Source: Pantoea dispersa (lineage in GTDB: Bacteria > Pseudomonadota > Gammaproteobacteria > Enterobacterales > Enterobacteriaceae). Taken from it: a stretch of 64,000 nt of DNA. Shown in pieces: positions 56,913 through 64,000 of the stretch. The DNA lies in contig NZ_SCKT01000001.1 in NCBI RefSeq assembly GCF_014155765.1, forward strand, positions 1,116,001-1,180,000, given 5' to 3'. Each line of letters starts with the position of its first letter. Positions within the stretch are counted from its first letter, which is position 1. A model generated the notes under the pieces. It saw only the letters and a list, made by a program, of their open reading frames with translations. It did not search any database and was not told where the DNA came from. Position numbers and translations under genes: made by a program.

Positions 56913-57464
56913 TTAGTGGCCGGGGAAGTTGACCAGGCTGTAGCAGTCGATACCCAGCGCGTTCAGGCGCGCTTCGCCGCTTAAATCAAACAGGTTGATC
57001 ACGAACGCGGCATCTTTAACTTCACCGCCCGCACGACGAATCAGTTTCACCGTGGCTTCAAGGGTGCCGCCGGTAGCCAGCAGATCGTCCACCACCAGCA
57101 CCACATCGCCGGGTTTGATGGCGTCTTTGTGCAATTCCAGCGCGTCTGAACCGTACTCCAGTTCATAGCTTTCGCTGAAAGTTTCACGCGGCAGTTTGCC
57201 CGGCTTGCGCACCGGCACAAATCCCACGCCCAGACCCAGCGCAACCGGCGCCCCGAACAGGAAGCCACGCGCTTCGGTGCCCACCACTTTGGTGATGCCT
57301 TTATTACGATAACGCTCCACCAGAATGGCGATCGCTGCGGCATACGCCTGCGGATCTTCCATCAGACTGGTGACGTCACGGAACAGGATGCCCGGCTTCG
57401 GATAGTCAGGAATGCTTTTGATGCTGTTTTTGATCAGTTCAAGCTGCTGCGCAGTTGCGGTCAT
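56913..57464 (-). CDS. apt: Apt, adenine phosphoribosyltransferase
   Basis: 183 residues, as E. coli. It makes AMP from adenine and PRPP. Motifs: [58 protein letters not shown] and the PRPP loop [18 protein letters not shown]. The start [15 protein letters not shown] fits E. coli. It lies upstream of dnaX with a 247-base gap that shows only a GC-rich hairpin (about 56878-56907) without T-run. Confidence 0.98.
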   Translation of the reverse strand: MTATAQQLELIKNSIKSIPDYPKPGILFRDVTSLMEDPQAYAAAIAILVERYRNKGITKVVGTEARGFLFGAPVALGLGVGFVPVRKPGKLPRETFSESYELEYGSDALELHKDAIKPGDVVLVVDDLLATGGTLEATVKLIRRAGGEVKDAAFVINLFDLSGEARLNALGIDCYSLVNFPGH

Positions 57465-57614
57465 AAAGGTTACGCCTGGAAAAATATCTAAAACGCGCAG
57501 CTCCCACAGCGCCAATACCCGGAAACCGGGTTAAGCGAAGTCGTTTCTCAAAGGGAAGCCACGCACGAAGATGCCCAAATCTAAGCAAACAGCCGGCTAA
57601 ATGCAACCCTGATG

Positions 57615-57998
57615 CTACGGTTCGTGCGGGTTCGCACTTTCTGCTACAACCGGGATGCGCCACAGCATGAGCAACAATAGCGCCAGCATCACACCGAGCA
57701 GAATGCGCAGCCACAGCAGCTTCACCAGCCAGATTGAAACCGCAAAGGTGATGACAATCAGCAACATGGCGCGGCTTTTGGCACCGGGCGGCATGGCGCG
57801 ATGCTGCTGCCAGTGGCGCAGATAGCGGCCAAACGGCGAGCGCCACAGCAGCCAGTGGTGAAAGCGTGGCGACGAGCGGGCAAAACACCAGGCGGCCAGC
57901 AACACGAATGGCGTGGTCGGTAGTAAAGGTAATACAATGCCCAGCGTGCCCAGCACAATAGCCAGCCAGCCAAGGCTTAACAGTAAAATGCGCTGCAT
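57615..57998 (-). CDS. ybaN: YbaN, DUF454 inner-membrane protein
   Basis: 127 residues with three to four membrane helices: GWLAIVLGTLGIVLPLLPTT and PFVLLAAWCFARSSPRFHHW are the DUF454 signature, then WLLWRSPFGRYLRHWQQHRA. The function is unknown. It is divergent from priC, as in E. coli. Confidence 0.93.
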   Translation of the reverse strand: MQRILLLSLGWLAIVLGTLGIVLPLLPTTPFVLLAAWCFARSSPRFHHWLLWRSPFGRYLRHWQQHRAMPPGAKSRAMLLIVITFAVSIWLVKLLWLRILLGVMLALLLLMLWRIPVVAESANPHEP

Positions 57999-58056
57999 GC
58001 CAGATGCCTGAAAAATGTCACAACAGCGCTACGTTAACACAGACGGAATCGAAGTG

Positions 58057-58566
58057 ATGCCTCAACTGCCCGCCCAACAGCGTCTGCACGCAATGATTGA
58101 CACGCTGCGCCAGCAGATTGCGCAGCAGCCGGACGGTAGCTGCCGTCAGCCGCGCTTTGACGCGCAGCTGTTTCGCTGTAAAGGCACGCGGCTGGCTGAC
58201 TATCTGCAAGAGCTGCAGCACAATGCGGCGCAGCTCGCGGCGTCCAACAGTGATGCGTCGCGCCGCCAGTGGCTGGCGCAGAAGGTGCTGGACCAGATTG
58301 CCGCGCTGCAGCGCGAGTGCAGTAGCCAGCAACTGCGCGTGGTGCGTGAACGGCCGCGGCGCGATCCGCTGCAGCCGAAGCGTGATGAGTACCGCGGCTA
58401 CGAAACGCGACTGCTGGCCATGCTGCAGCAGCGCGAACAGCACCTGGCGCGCGCTGAAACGCTGAGCGTGCAGCAGCAGCTGATGCGCGAGGTGGAGATT
58501 CTGCAGGAGCGGCTGGCGCGCTGCCGCGCCGCGCTGCATAAACTGGAGATCGCGGCGCAGCCGTAA
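58057..58566 (+). CDS. priC: PriC, primosomal replication protein N''
   Basis: 169 residues from ATG 58057. It helps restart stalled forks by loading DnaB. An all-helical protein: QPRFDAQLFRCKGTRLADYL and the C-terminal REVEILQERLARCRAALHKL match E. coli PriC (HREVEAYEARLARCRHALEK). With this start RFDAQLF begins at residue 33, exactly as RFDRHLF does in E. coli; an ATG at 58015 would add 14 residues. Confidence 0.88.
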   Translation: MPQLPAQQRLHAMIDTLRQQIAQQPDGSCRQPRFDAQLFRCKGTRLADYLQELQHNAAQLAASNSDASRRQWLAQKVLDQIAALQRECSSQQLRVVRERPRRDPLQPKRDEYRGYETRLLAMLQQREQHLARAETLSVQQQLMREVEILQERLARCRAALHKLEIAAQP

Positions 58567-58615
58567 GCCGTTCGCTTTCCTCTATACTGGAAACAGCGCT
58601 GACGGGAGGAGAAGC

Positions 58616-58861
58616 ATGACCCTTATCATCTGGATTATTATTGGCCTGGCTGCCGGCTGGCTGAAGCGGAGGGTGTTTCCCGGCCGTCCCGGCGGACTGG
58701 TGCCGACGCTGGTGCTGGCGGTGATCGGCGCGCTGATTGGCGGCTACATCGCCACGTATTTCACCACGGGCGACCTCGGTACGCTGCATCCGACGGGCTT
58801 TGCCGTGGCGCTGGCCGGTGCCCTGCTGATGCTGTTGGTCGCCGCTAAACTACGTATTTAG
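58616..58861 (+). CDS. GlsB/YeaQ/YmgE family membrane protein
   Basis: 81 residues, three membrane helices with the family's glycine pattern: [37 protein letters not shown] and [20 protein letters not shown]. Stress-associated family of unknown mechanism. GGGAGGAG precedes the ATG. It is an insertion between priC and ybaM compared with E. coli; ybaM starts nine bases after its stop codon. Confidence 0.9.
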   Translation: MTLIIWIIIGLAAGWLKRRVFPGRPGGLVPTLVLAVIGALIGGYIATYFTTGDLGTLHPTGFAVALAGALLMLLVAAKLRI

Positions 58862-58869
58862 GAGACACT

Positions 58870-59025
58870 ATGACGCTGGATACCGCGCCGGACGACATCA
58901 AGCTGGCGGTCGATTTAATTCAGCTGCTGGAGGAAAACCAGGTGCCCACGGCCACGGTGCTGGCTGCGCTGGCGATTGTCCAGCGCGATTATGAGCAGAA
59001 GCTGGCGGCCGAACGCACCGCTTAG
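58870..59025 (+). CDS. ybaM: YbaM, small DUF2496 protein
   Basis: 51 residues (E. coli YbaM 53). [20 protein letters not shown] and [20 protein letters not shown] align along their length with E. coli [20 protein letters not shown] and [20 protein letters not shown]. GGAG precedes the ATG. The function is unknown. The E. coli neighbour mscK is absent, so ybaM directly meets acrR, whose 3' end it overlaps by four bases. Confidence 0.95.
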   Translation: MTLDTAPDDIKLAVDLIQLLEENQVPTATVLAALAIVQRDYEQKLAAERTA

Positions 59026-59660
59026 CGCGTGCCGGCGAGCGTCGGGCTCAGGCGCAGCATATCTATAAAGGCCTCGACCACCTGCGGCGCTTCACTCACC
59101 AGATCAAAACTTTGCGGATTGAACAACCAGCTTTCCATCATGCCGCTGATGTAGCCGCGCATCAGCAGCGCCGCCTGGCGGGTGTTGAGGCTGGCCGGAA
59201 GCTGCCCGGCCTCGATACAGCTGCGCAGCACCTCTTCGATGCGGTCATAACACGCCTGCAGCAGCCCCTGCTGCATCGCCATTAACGTCGACATTTCGCC
59301 AACGAACTCACATTTATGGAAGATAATCTCCATTAATGCGCGTCTTTGTGGATCCTTTGCTGTGGCTTCAAGGATATAGATCAGCATCGAACGCATTACA
59401 GAAAGTGGATCGCCAGGGTATTTTGTCTGATACTCAAGTTCCACATCGTCGAGCCCGGCGTCGCAGCGCAGCCAGATCTCCTGTAACAGATCGGCTTTAT
59501 TTTTAAAATGCCAGTAGATAGCACCGCGCGTGACGCCAGCGGCCGCGGCGATATCCGCCAGTGAGGTGGCGGCCACACCGTGTTCAGAAAAGTGAGCTAA
59601 AGCGGCATCCAGAATTTGATGTCGCGTTTCAAGTGCTTGCGCTTTGGTTTTTCGTGCCAT
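59022..59660 (-). CDS. acrR: AcrR, TetR-family repressor of acrAB
   Basis: 212 residues (E. coli 215). TetR helix-turn-helix: [52 protein letters not shown]. The ligand domain follows E. coli AcrR ([36 protein letters not shown]). Divergent from acrA over a shared palindromic operator. Confidence 0.97.
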   Translation of the reverse strand: MARKTKAQALETRHQILDAALAHFSEHGVAATSLADIAAAAGVTRGAIYWHFKNKADLLQEIWLRCDAGLDDVELEYQTKYPGDPLSVMRSMLIYILEATAKDPQRRALMEIIFHKCEFVGEMSTLMAMQQGLLQACYDRIEEVLRSCIEAGQLPASLNTRQAALLMRGYISGMMESWLFNPQSFDLVSEAPQVVEAFIDMLRLSPTLAGTR

Positions 59661-59689
59661 AGAGGACTGTTTTTACAAACTGGCAAGTT

Positions 59690-59713
59690 TACATACATTT
59701 GTGAATGTATGTA
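59690..59713. promoter_or_regulatory. AcrR operator between acrR and acrA
   Basis: A 24-base inverted repeat: TACATACATT, TGTG, then AATGTATGTA. It is the same as the E. coli AcrR operator. The bases after it (TACCATAGCACGAC, ...AACGCAGCAATGGGTTTA..., ...ATCGGACACT) also follow the E. coli acrAB promoter, where MarA/SoxS/Rob bind. Confidence 0.95.
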
Positions 59714-59802
59714 CCATAGCACGACCCGTGTTTTAACGCAGCAATGGGTTTAACGGTTTGTGATCCATTGATCATTTGATATCGGACACTAGAGGTTTAT
59801 TT

Positions 59803-60993
59803 ATGAATAAAAACAGAGGATTAGCGCCTCTGGCGGCCGCCGTGATGCTTACAGGCAGCTTTTTGTTAACAGGATGTGATGATAATAAATCCCAGCAAGC
59901 CGCCCAGCAGCAGCCCCCGGAAGTGGGTGTTGTCACGTTAAAAAACGAGCCCCTGAAAATCACCACCGAACTGCCAGGCCGTACTTCGGCGTTCCGCGTG
60001 GCTGAAGTGCGTCCGCAGGTGTCAGGTATCATTCTCAAGCGTAATTTTGTTGAAGGCAGTGATGTTAAAGCCGGCGATTCGCTGTACCAGATCGATCCCG
60101 CCACCTATCAGGCCGCGTACGACAGCGCAAAAGGCGATTTAGCCCAGGCTCAGGCCAACGCGCGCGTTGCCCAGCTGACGGTGAATCGTTACAAGCCGCT
60201 GCTGGGTACCAAATATATCAGCCAGCAGGACTACGATAACGCCGCGGCCACCGCCGCGCAGACCGCCGCAGCCGTACAGGCGGCGCAGGCCAATGTGGAA
60301 ACCGCCCGCATTAACCTGGCGTACACCAAAGTGACCTCGCCAATCAGCGGCCGCATTGGTAAATCCTCGGTGACGGAAGGTGCGCTGGTGTCGAACGGCC
60401 AGACCACCGCGCTGGCGACCGTGCAGCAACTCGACCCGATGTACGTCGATGTGACCCAGTCCAGCGATGATTTCCTGCGCCTGCGCGGCGAGCTGGAGTC
60501 TGGTCAGCTGAAGCAGAACGACGGCAAAGCTAACGTTACCCTGCTGATGCAGAACGGTAGCGCATACAGCCAGCCGGGCACACTGGAATTTTCTGATGTT
60601 ACCGTGGATGAAACCACCGGCTCGATTACCCTGCGCGCGATTTTCCCGAATCCGGATCATCGTTTGCTGCCGGGCATGTTCGTGCGTGCACGTCTGGATG
60701 AGGGCACTAACCCGACGGCGCTGCTGGTACCGCAGACCGGCGTAACCCGCACGCCAACCGGTGAAGCCACCGCGATGGTAGTGGGCGCGGATAATAAAGT
60801 CGAAGTGCGTAAGATTACCGCTAACCAGGCGTTTGGCGACAAATGGCTGGTGACCGATGGCCTGAAAGAGGGCGATCGCGTGATTACCGTCGGTATTCAG
60901 CGTGCTAAACCGGGTGCTCAGGTGACGCCGCAGGAAGTCAAAGATGATGCCAAAGCCGCACCGGAATCTCAGTCTGCTAAATCATCGTCATAA
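59803..60993 (+). CDS. acrA: AcrA, periplasmic adaptor of the AcrAB-TolC pump
   Basis: 396 residues (E. coli 397). Lipoprotein signal peptide ending LLTGC (Cys25). Then barrel-sandwich, lipoyl and helical-hairpin regions: VRPQVSGIILKRNFVEGSDV, IDPATYQAAYDSAKGDLAQA, TKVTSPISGRIGKSSVTEGA and a C-terminal membrane-proximal domain. It bridges AcrB and TolC. AGAGG precedes the ATG. It is co-transcribed with acrB, 17 bases downstream. Confidence 0.98.
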   Translation: MNKNRGLAPLAAAVMLTGSFLLTGCDDNKSQQAAQQQPPEVGVVTLKNEPLKITTELPGRTSAFRVAEVRPQVSGIILKRNFVEGSDVKAGDSLYQIDPATYQAAYDSAKGDLAQAQANARVAQLTVNRYKPLLGTKYISQQDYDNAAATAAQTAAAVQAAQANVETARINLAYTKVTSPISGRIGKSSVTEGALVSNGQTTALATVQQLDPMYVDVTQSSDDFLRLRGELESGQLKQNDGKANVTLLMQNGSAYSQPGTLEFSDVTVDETTGSITLRAIFPNPDHRLLPGMFVRARLDEGTNPTALLVPQTGVTRTPTGEATAMVVGADNKVEVRKITANQAFGDKWLVTDGLKEGDRVITVGIQRAKPGAQVTPQEVKDDAKAAPESQSAKSSS

Positions 60994-61010
60994 ACAGGAG
61001 CCGTTGATAC

Positions 61011-64000
61011 ATGGCTAAGTTCTTTATCGATCGCCCCATTTTTGCCTGGGTGCTTGCCATCATTATTATGCTGGCGGGTGCGCTATCGATTATCAAACTG
61101 CCGATCGAGCAATATCCCAACGTTGCGCCGCCGGCAGTTGAAATCCAGGCATCTTATCCGGGTGCAGATGCGAAAACGCTACAGGATTCGGTAACGCAGG
61201 TTATCGAACAGAATATGAACGGCATCGACGGGCTGATGTATATGTCCTCGAGCAGTGACTCTTCTGGTACGCTGACGCTGACGCTGACCTTCCAGTCTGG
61301 CACTGACGCCGACATTGCTCAGGTGCAGGTGCAGAACAAACTGCAGCTGGCGATGCCACTGCTGCCGCAGGAAGTACAGCAGCAGGGGATTCAGGTGAAA
61401 AAATCCTCCAGCAGCTTCCTGATGGTCGCCGGTTTCGTCAGCGAAGATGGCAGCATGACGCAGAACGACATCTCAGACTACGTAGCGTCGAACATCAAAG
61501 ATCCGATCAGCCGTACGCCTGGCGTCGGTGACACTCAGGTATTTGGTGCGCAGTATGCGATGCGTATCTGGCTCGATCCGCACAAGCTTAACAACTACCA
61601 GCTGACGCCGGTGGATGTGATCAGCGCGCTGCAAACCCAGAACACCCAGGTGGCTGCCGGTCAGCTGGGCGGTACCCCACCGGTGCCAGGTCAGCAGCTT
61701 AACGCCTCGATCATTGCCCAGACGCGTCTGACCTCGACCGAAGAGTTCGGCAACATCATGCTGAAGGTCAATCAGGACGGCTCACAGGTGCGCCTGCGCG
61801 ATGTCGCGAAGATTGAACTCGGCGGTGAAAACTACGAGATCATTGCCCGCTATAACGGCAAACCAGCCTCCGGTATCGGTGTCAAACTGGCGACCGGTGC
61901 CAACGCGCTGGATACCGCCGACGCGGTGAAAGCGGAACTGGCCAAGCTGGAACCGTTCTTCCCGGCTGGCATGAAAACCGTTTACCCGTACGACACCACG
62001 CCATTCGTTAAGATCTCTATTTTCGAAGTGGTGAAAACGCTGTTCGAAGCCATCGTGCTGGTGTTCCTGGTGATGTATCTGTTCCTGCAGAACTTCCGCG
62101 CGACGCTGATTCCTACCATCGCCGTGCCGGTAGTACTGCTGGGCACCTTTGCCATCATCAGTGCCTTTGGCTACTCGATAAACACCCTGACGATGTTCGG
62201 CATGGTGCTCGCCATCGGCCTGTTAGTTGATGACGCCATCGTGGTGGTGGAAAACGTTGAGCGCGTCATGGCGGAAGAAGGATTACCGCCGAAAGAAGCC
62301 ACCAAACGCTCGATGGAACAGATCCAGGGCGCGCTGGTTGGCATCGCGCTGGTGCTGTCAGCGGTATTTATCCCAATGGCGTTCTTCGGCGGCTCAACCG
62401 GGGTGATTTATCGTCAGTTCTCGATCACCATCGTTTCGGCGATGGCGCTGTCGGTGCTGGTGGCGTTGATTCTGACGCCAGCGCTGTGTGCCACCATGCT
62501 GAAGCCCATCAAAAAAGGTGAACACGGCAAAACCACCGGTTTCTTCGGCTGGTTTAACCGCCTGTTTGATAAGAGCACCAACCATTACGTCGACAGCGTC
62601 GGCCACATTGTGCGCAGCACCGGCCGCTATCTGCTGATTTATCTGCTGATTGTGGTCGGCATGGCTTACCTGTTCCTGAAACTGCCTACCTCGTTCCTGC
62701 CGGAAGAGGATCAGGGGCTGTTACTGGCGCAGGCGCAGCTGCCTGCCGGTGCGACTCAGGAACGTACGCAGAAGGTGCTGGATCAGGTTACGGATTACTT
62801 CCTGACCAAAGAGAAAGACAGCGTGAATTCGGTGTTTACCGTTAACGGCTTTGGCTTCGCCGGTCGTGGACAGAACACCGGTATCGCCTTCGTCAGCCTG
62901 AAGCCATGGGATGAGCGTGGTGACGCCAGCCTGAAAGTGCCGGCGATTGCCGGACGTGCGATGCAGGCGCTGGGTCAGATCAAAGATGCCATGGTGTTCC
63001 CGTTCAACCTGCCGGCCATTATCGAACTGGGTAACGCCACCGGTTTCGACTTCCAGCTGATCGATCAGGGTAACCTCGGCCATGAGAAGCTGACCGCCGC
63101 GCGTAACCAGCTGTTTGGCATGATTGCCCAGCATCCGGATACGCTGGTGGGCGTGCGTCCGAACGGGCTGGAAGATACGCCGCAGTACAAACTGATTATC
63201 GATCAGGAAAAAGCGCAGGCGCTTGGTGTGTCGCTGTCCGACATCAACACCACGCTGGGTGCGGCCTGGGGTGGTTCTTACGTCAACGACTTCATCGACC
63301 GTGGTCGCGTGAAGAAAGTGTACGTGATGGGTCAGGCCGACTCGCGCATGCTGCCGGATGACATCAGCAAATGGTACGTGCGCAATAGCGCCGGGACCAT
63401 GGTGCCATTCTCTGCCTTCTCTTCGGCGAAGTGGCAGTATGGTTCACCGCGTCTGGAGCGTTACAACGGTCTGCCATCAATGGAGATCCTGGGTCAGGCA
63501 GCGCCGGGCAAGAGCTCGGGTGATGCCATGAACCTGATGGAGAGCCTCGCCTCGAAGCTGCCTGCGGGTATCGGCTACGACTGGACCGGCATGTCCTATC
63601 AGGAACGCCTGTCCGGCAACCAGGCGCCTGCACTGTACGCCATTTCGCTGATTGTGGTGTTCCTGTGTCTGGCCGCGCTGTATGAGAGCTGGTCGATTCC
63701 GTTCGCGGTCATGCTGGTGGTGCCGCTGGGTGTGATTGGCGCCCTGCTCTTCACCACGCTGCGCGGTCTGAGTAACGACGTGTACTTTGTGGTGGGTCTG
63801 TTGACCACCATTGGTCTCTCGGCGAAGAACGCCATCCTGATCGTCGAATTCGCCAAGGATTTGATGGAGAAGGAAGGCAAAGGGCTGGTCGAGTCGACGC
63901 TGGAAGCCTCACGTATGCGTCTGCGTCCGATTCTGATGACGTCGCTGGCGTTCATCCTCGGCGTACTGCCGCTGGCGATCAGCAGCGGTGCCGGCTCCGG
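61011..64000 (+). CDS. acrB: AcrB, RND multidrug exporter (3' end beyond window)
   Basis: The first 996 codons of about 1048; the frame is open to the window edge. It starts [20 protein letters not shown]. Helix 4 carries the proton-relay pair Asp-Asp in [20 protein letters not shown], with [20 protein letters not shown] (Lys of the relay) in the second half. The periplasmic pore domains are complete ([20 protein letters not shown]). It forms the trimeric inner-membrane pump with AcrA and TolC for antibiotics, dyes and bile salts. CAGGAG precedes the ATG. Confidence 0.98.
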   Translation, partial: MAKFFIDRPIFAWVLAIIIMLAGALSIIKLPIEQYPNVAPPAVEIQASYPGADAKTLQDSVTQVIEQNMNGIDGLMYMSSSSDSSGTLTLTLTFQSGTDADIAQVQVQNKLQLAMPLLPQEVQQQGIQVKKSSSSFLMVAGFVSEDGSMTQNDISDYVASNIKDPISRTPGVGDTQVFGAQYAMRIWLDPHKLNNYQLTPVDVISALQTQNTQVAAGQLGGTPPVPGQQLNASIIAQTRLTSTEEFGNIMLKVNQDGSQVRLRDVAKIELGGENYEIIARYNGKPASGIGVKLATGANALDTADAVKAELAKLEPFFPAGMKTVYPYDTTPFVKISIFEVVKTLFEAIVLVFLVMYLFLQNFRATLIPTIAVPVVLLGTFAIISAFGYSINTLTMFGMVLAIGLLVDDAIVVVENVERVMAEEGLPPKEATKRSMEQIQGALVGIALVLSAVFIPMAFFGGSTGVIYRQFSITIVSAMALSVLVALILTPALCATMLKPIKKGEHGKTTGFFGWFNRLFDKSTNHYVDSVGHIVRSTGRYLLIYLLIVVGMAYLFLKLPTSFLPEEDQGLLLAQAQLPAGATQERTQKVLDQVTDYFLTKEKDSVNSVFTVNGFGFAGRGQNTGIAFVSLKPWDERGDASLKVPAIAGRAMQALGQIKDAMVFPFNLPAIIELGNATGFDFQLIDQGNLGHEKLTAARNQLFGMIAQHPDTLVGVRPNGLEDTPQYKLIIDQEKAQALGVSLSDINTTLGAAWGGSYVNDFIDRGRVKKVYVMGQADSRMLPDDISKWYVRNSAGTMVPFSAFSSAKWQYGSPRLERYNGLPSMEILGQAAPGKSSGDAMNLMESLASKLPAGIGYDWTGMSYQERLSGNQAPALYAISLIVVFLCLAALYESWSIPFAVMLVVPLGVIGALLFTTLRGLSNDVYFVVGLLTTIGLSAKNAILIVEFAKDLMEKEGKGLVESTLEASRMRLRPILMTSLAFILGVLPLAISSGAGS

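Noticed and set aside
59711-59735. MarA/SoxS/Rob box in ATAGCACGAC...
   Set aside because: The first half fits AYNGCAC but the second half does not fit RYYAAAY. The region is conserved with E. coli as a whole, so I mention it only under the AcrR operator.

Overview
The window is chromosomal DNA of a gamma-proteobacterium of the order Enterobacterales, most likely the Erwiniaceae (Pantoea/Erwinia/Mixta type). From about 21.6 kb to the right end the gene order follows the E. coli argU-folD-ybcJ-cysS-ppiB-lpxH-purEK ... ybbPA-tesA-ybbO-cnoX-qmcA-ybbJ-cueR-copA-ybaP-chiX-ybaK-ushA-fsr-ybaL-gsk-hemH-adk-htpG-recR-ybaB-dnaX-apt-ybaN-priC-ybaM-acrR-acrAB map. Several E. coli genes are missing from their usual places: fetAB, ybaST, ybaQ, aes, mscK and the allantoin block. 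No database search was possible; names rest on recalled family sequences and visible motifs.

Left part (0-18 kb) is accessory. An AI-2E-family permease is followed by bluF, a blue-light BLUF protein with a degenerate EAL domain. Just downstream, in about 2.7 kb, lie seven small proteins of one family (YcgZ/YmgA/AriR, 'YmgB'). A minus-strand run keeps the E. coli order ycgZ-ymgA-ariR, and four further relatives surround it on both strands. In E. coli this family is the output of the BluF/BluR light-and-cold switch acting on the Rcs/biofilm network. Here the output genes are expanded and sit beside the sensor, the bluR repressor is not in the window, and two divergent members share an identical promoter element. 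Then come a sugar-porter MFS gene, a TetR regulator, an exported BPL_N protein, a MarR/FAD-monooxygenase divergent pair with a perfect palindromic operator, a 1156-residue Ig-repeat autotransporter, a glycine-zipper periplasmic peptide, a small lipoprotein carrying a TolA domain III, and a chemotaxis receptor behind a sigma-28 promoter.

At 18.4-21.7 kb a small decayed island sits at the 3' end of argU (tRNA-Arg-UCU), the same attachment site used by E. coli prophage DLP12. It holds two integrase tails, two att cores, a PD-(D/E)XK nuclease-like gene (a possible defence cargo) and a truncated IS3-family transposase.

The core region carries well-preserved regulatory sites: PurR box (purE), CueR box with 19-bp promoter spacer (copA), AcrR palindrome (acrR/acrA), sigma-32 promoter (htpG), the complete dnaX -1 frameshift cassette and the ChiX small RNA between ybaP and ybaK. 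Intergenic gaps hold three kinds of palindromic repeats, including an exact 100-bp tandem duplication between purK and ybbP. Insertions relative to E. coli include a LysR/uncharacterised divergent pair between adk and htpG, a LysR/PACE-efflux pair between ybaK and ushA, and a GlsB-type membrane protein near ybaM. acrB runs off the right edge.
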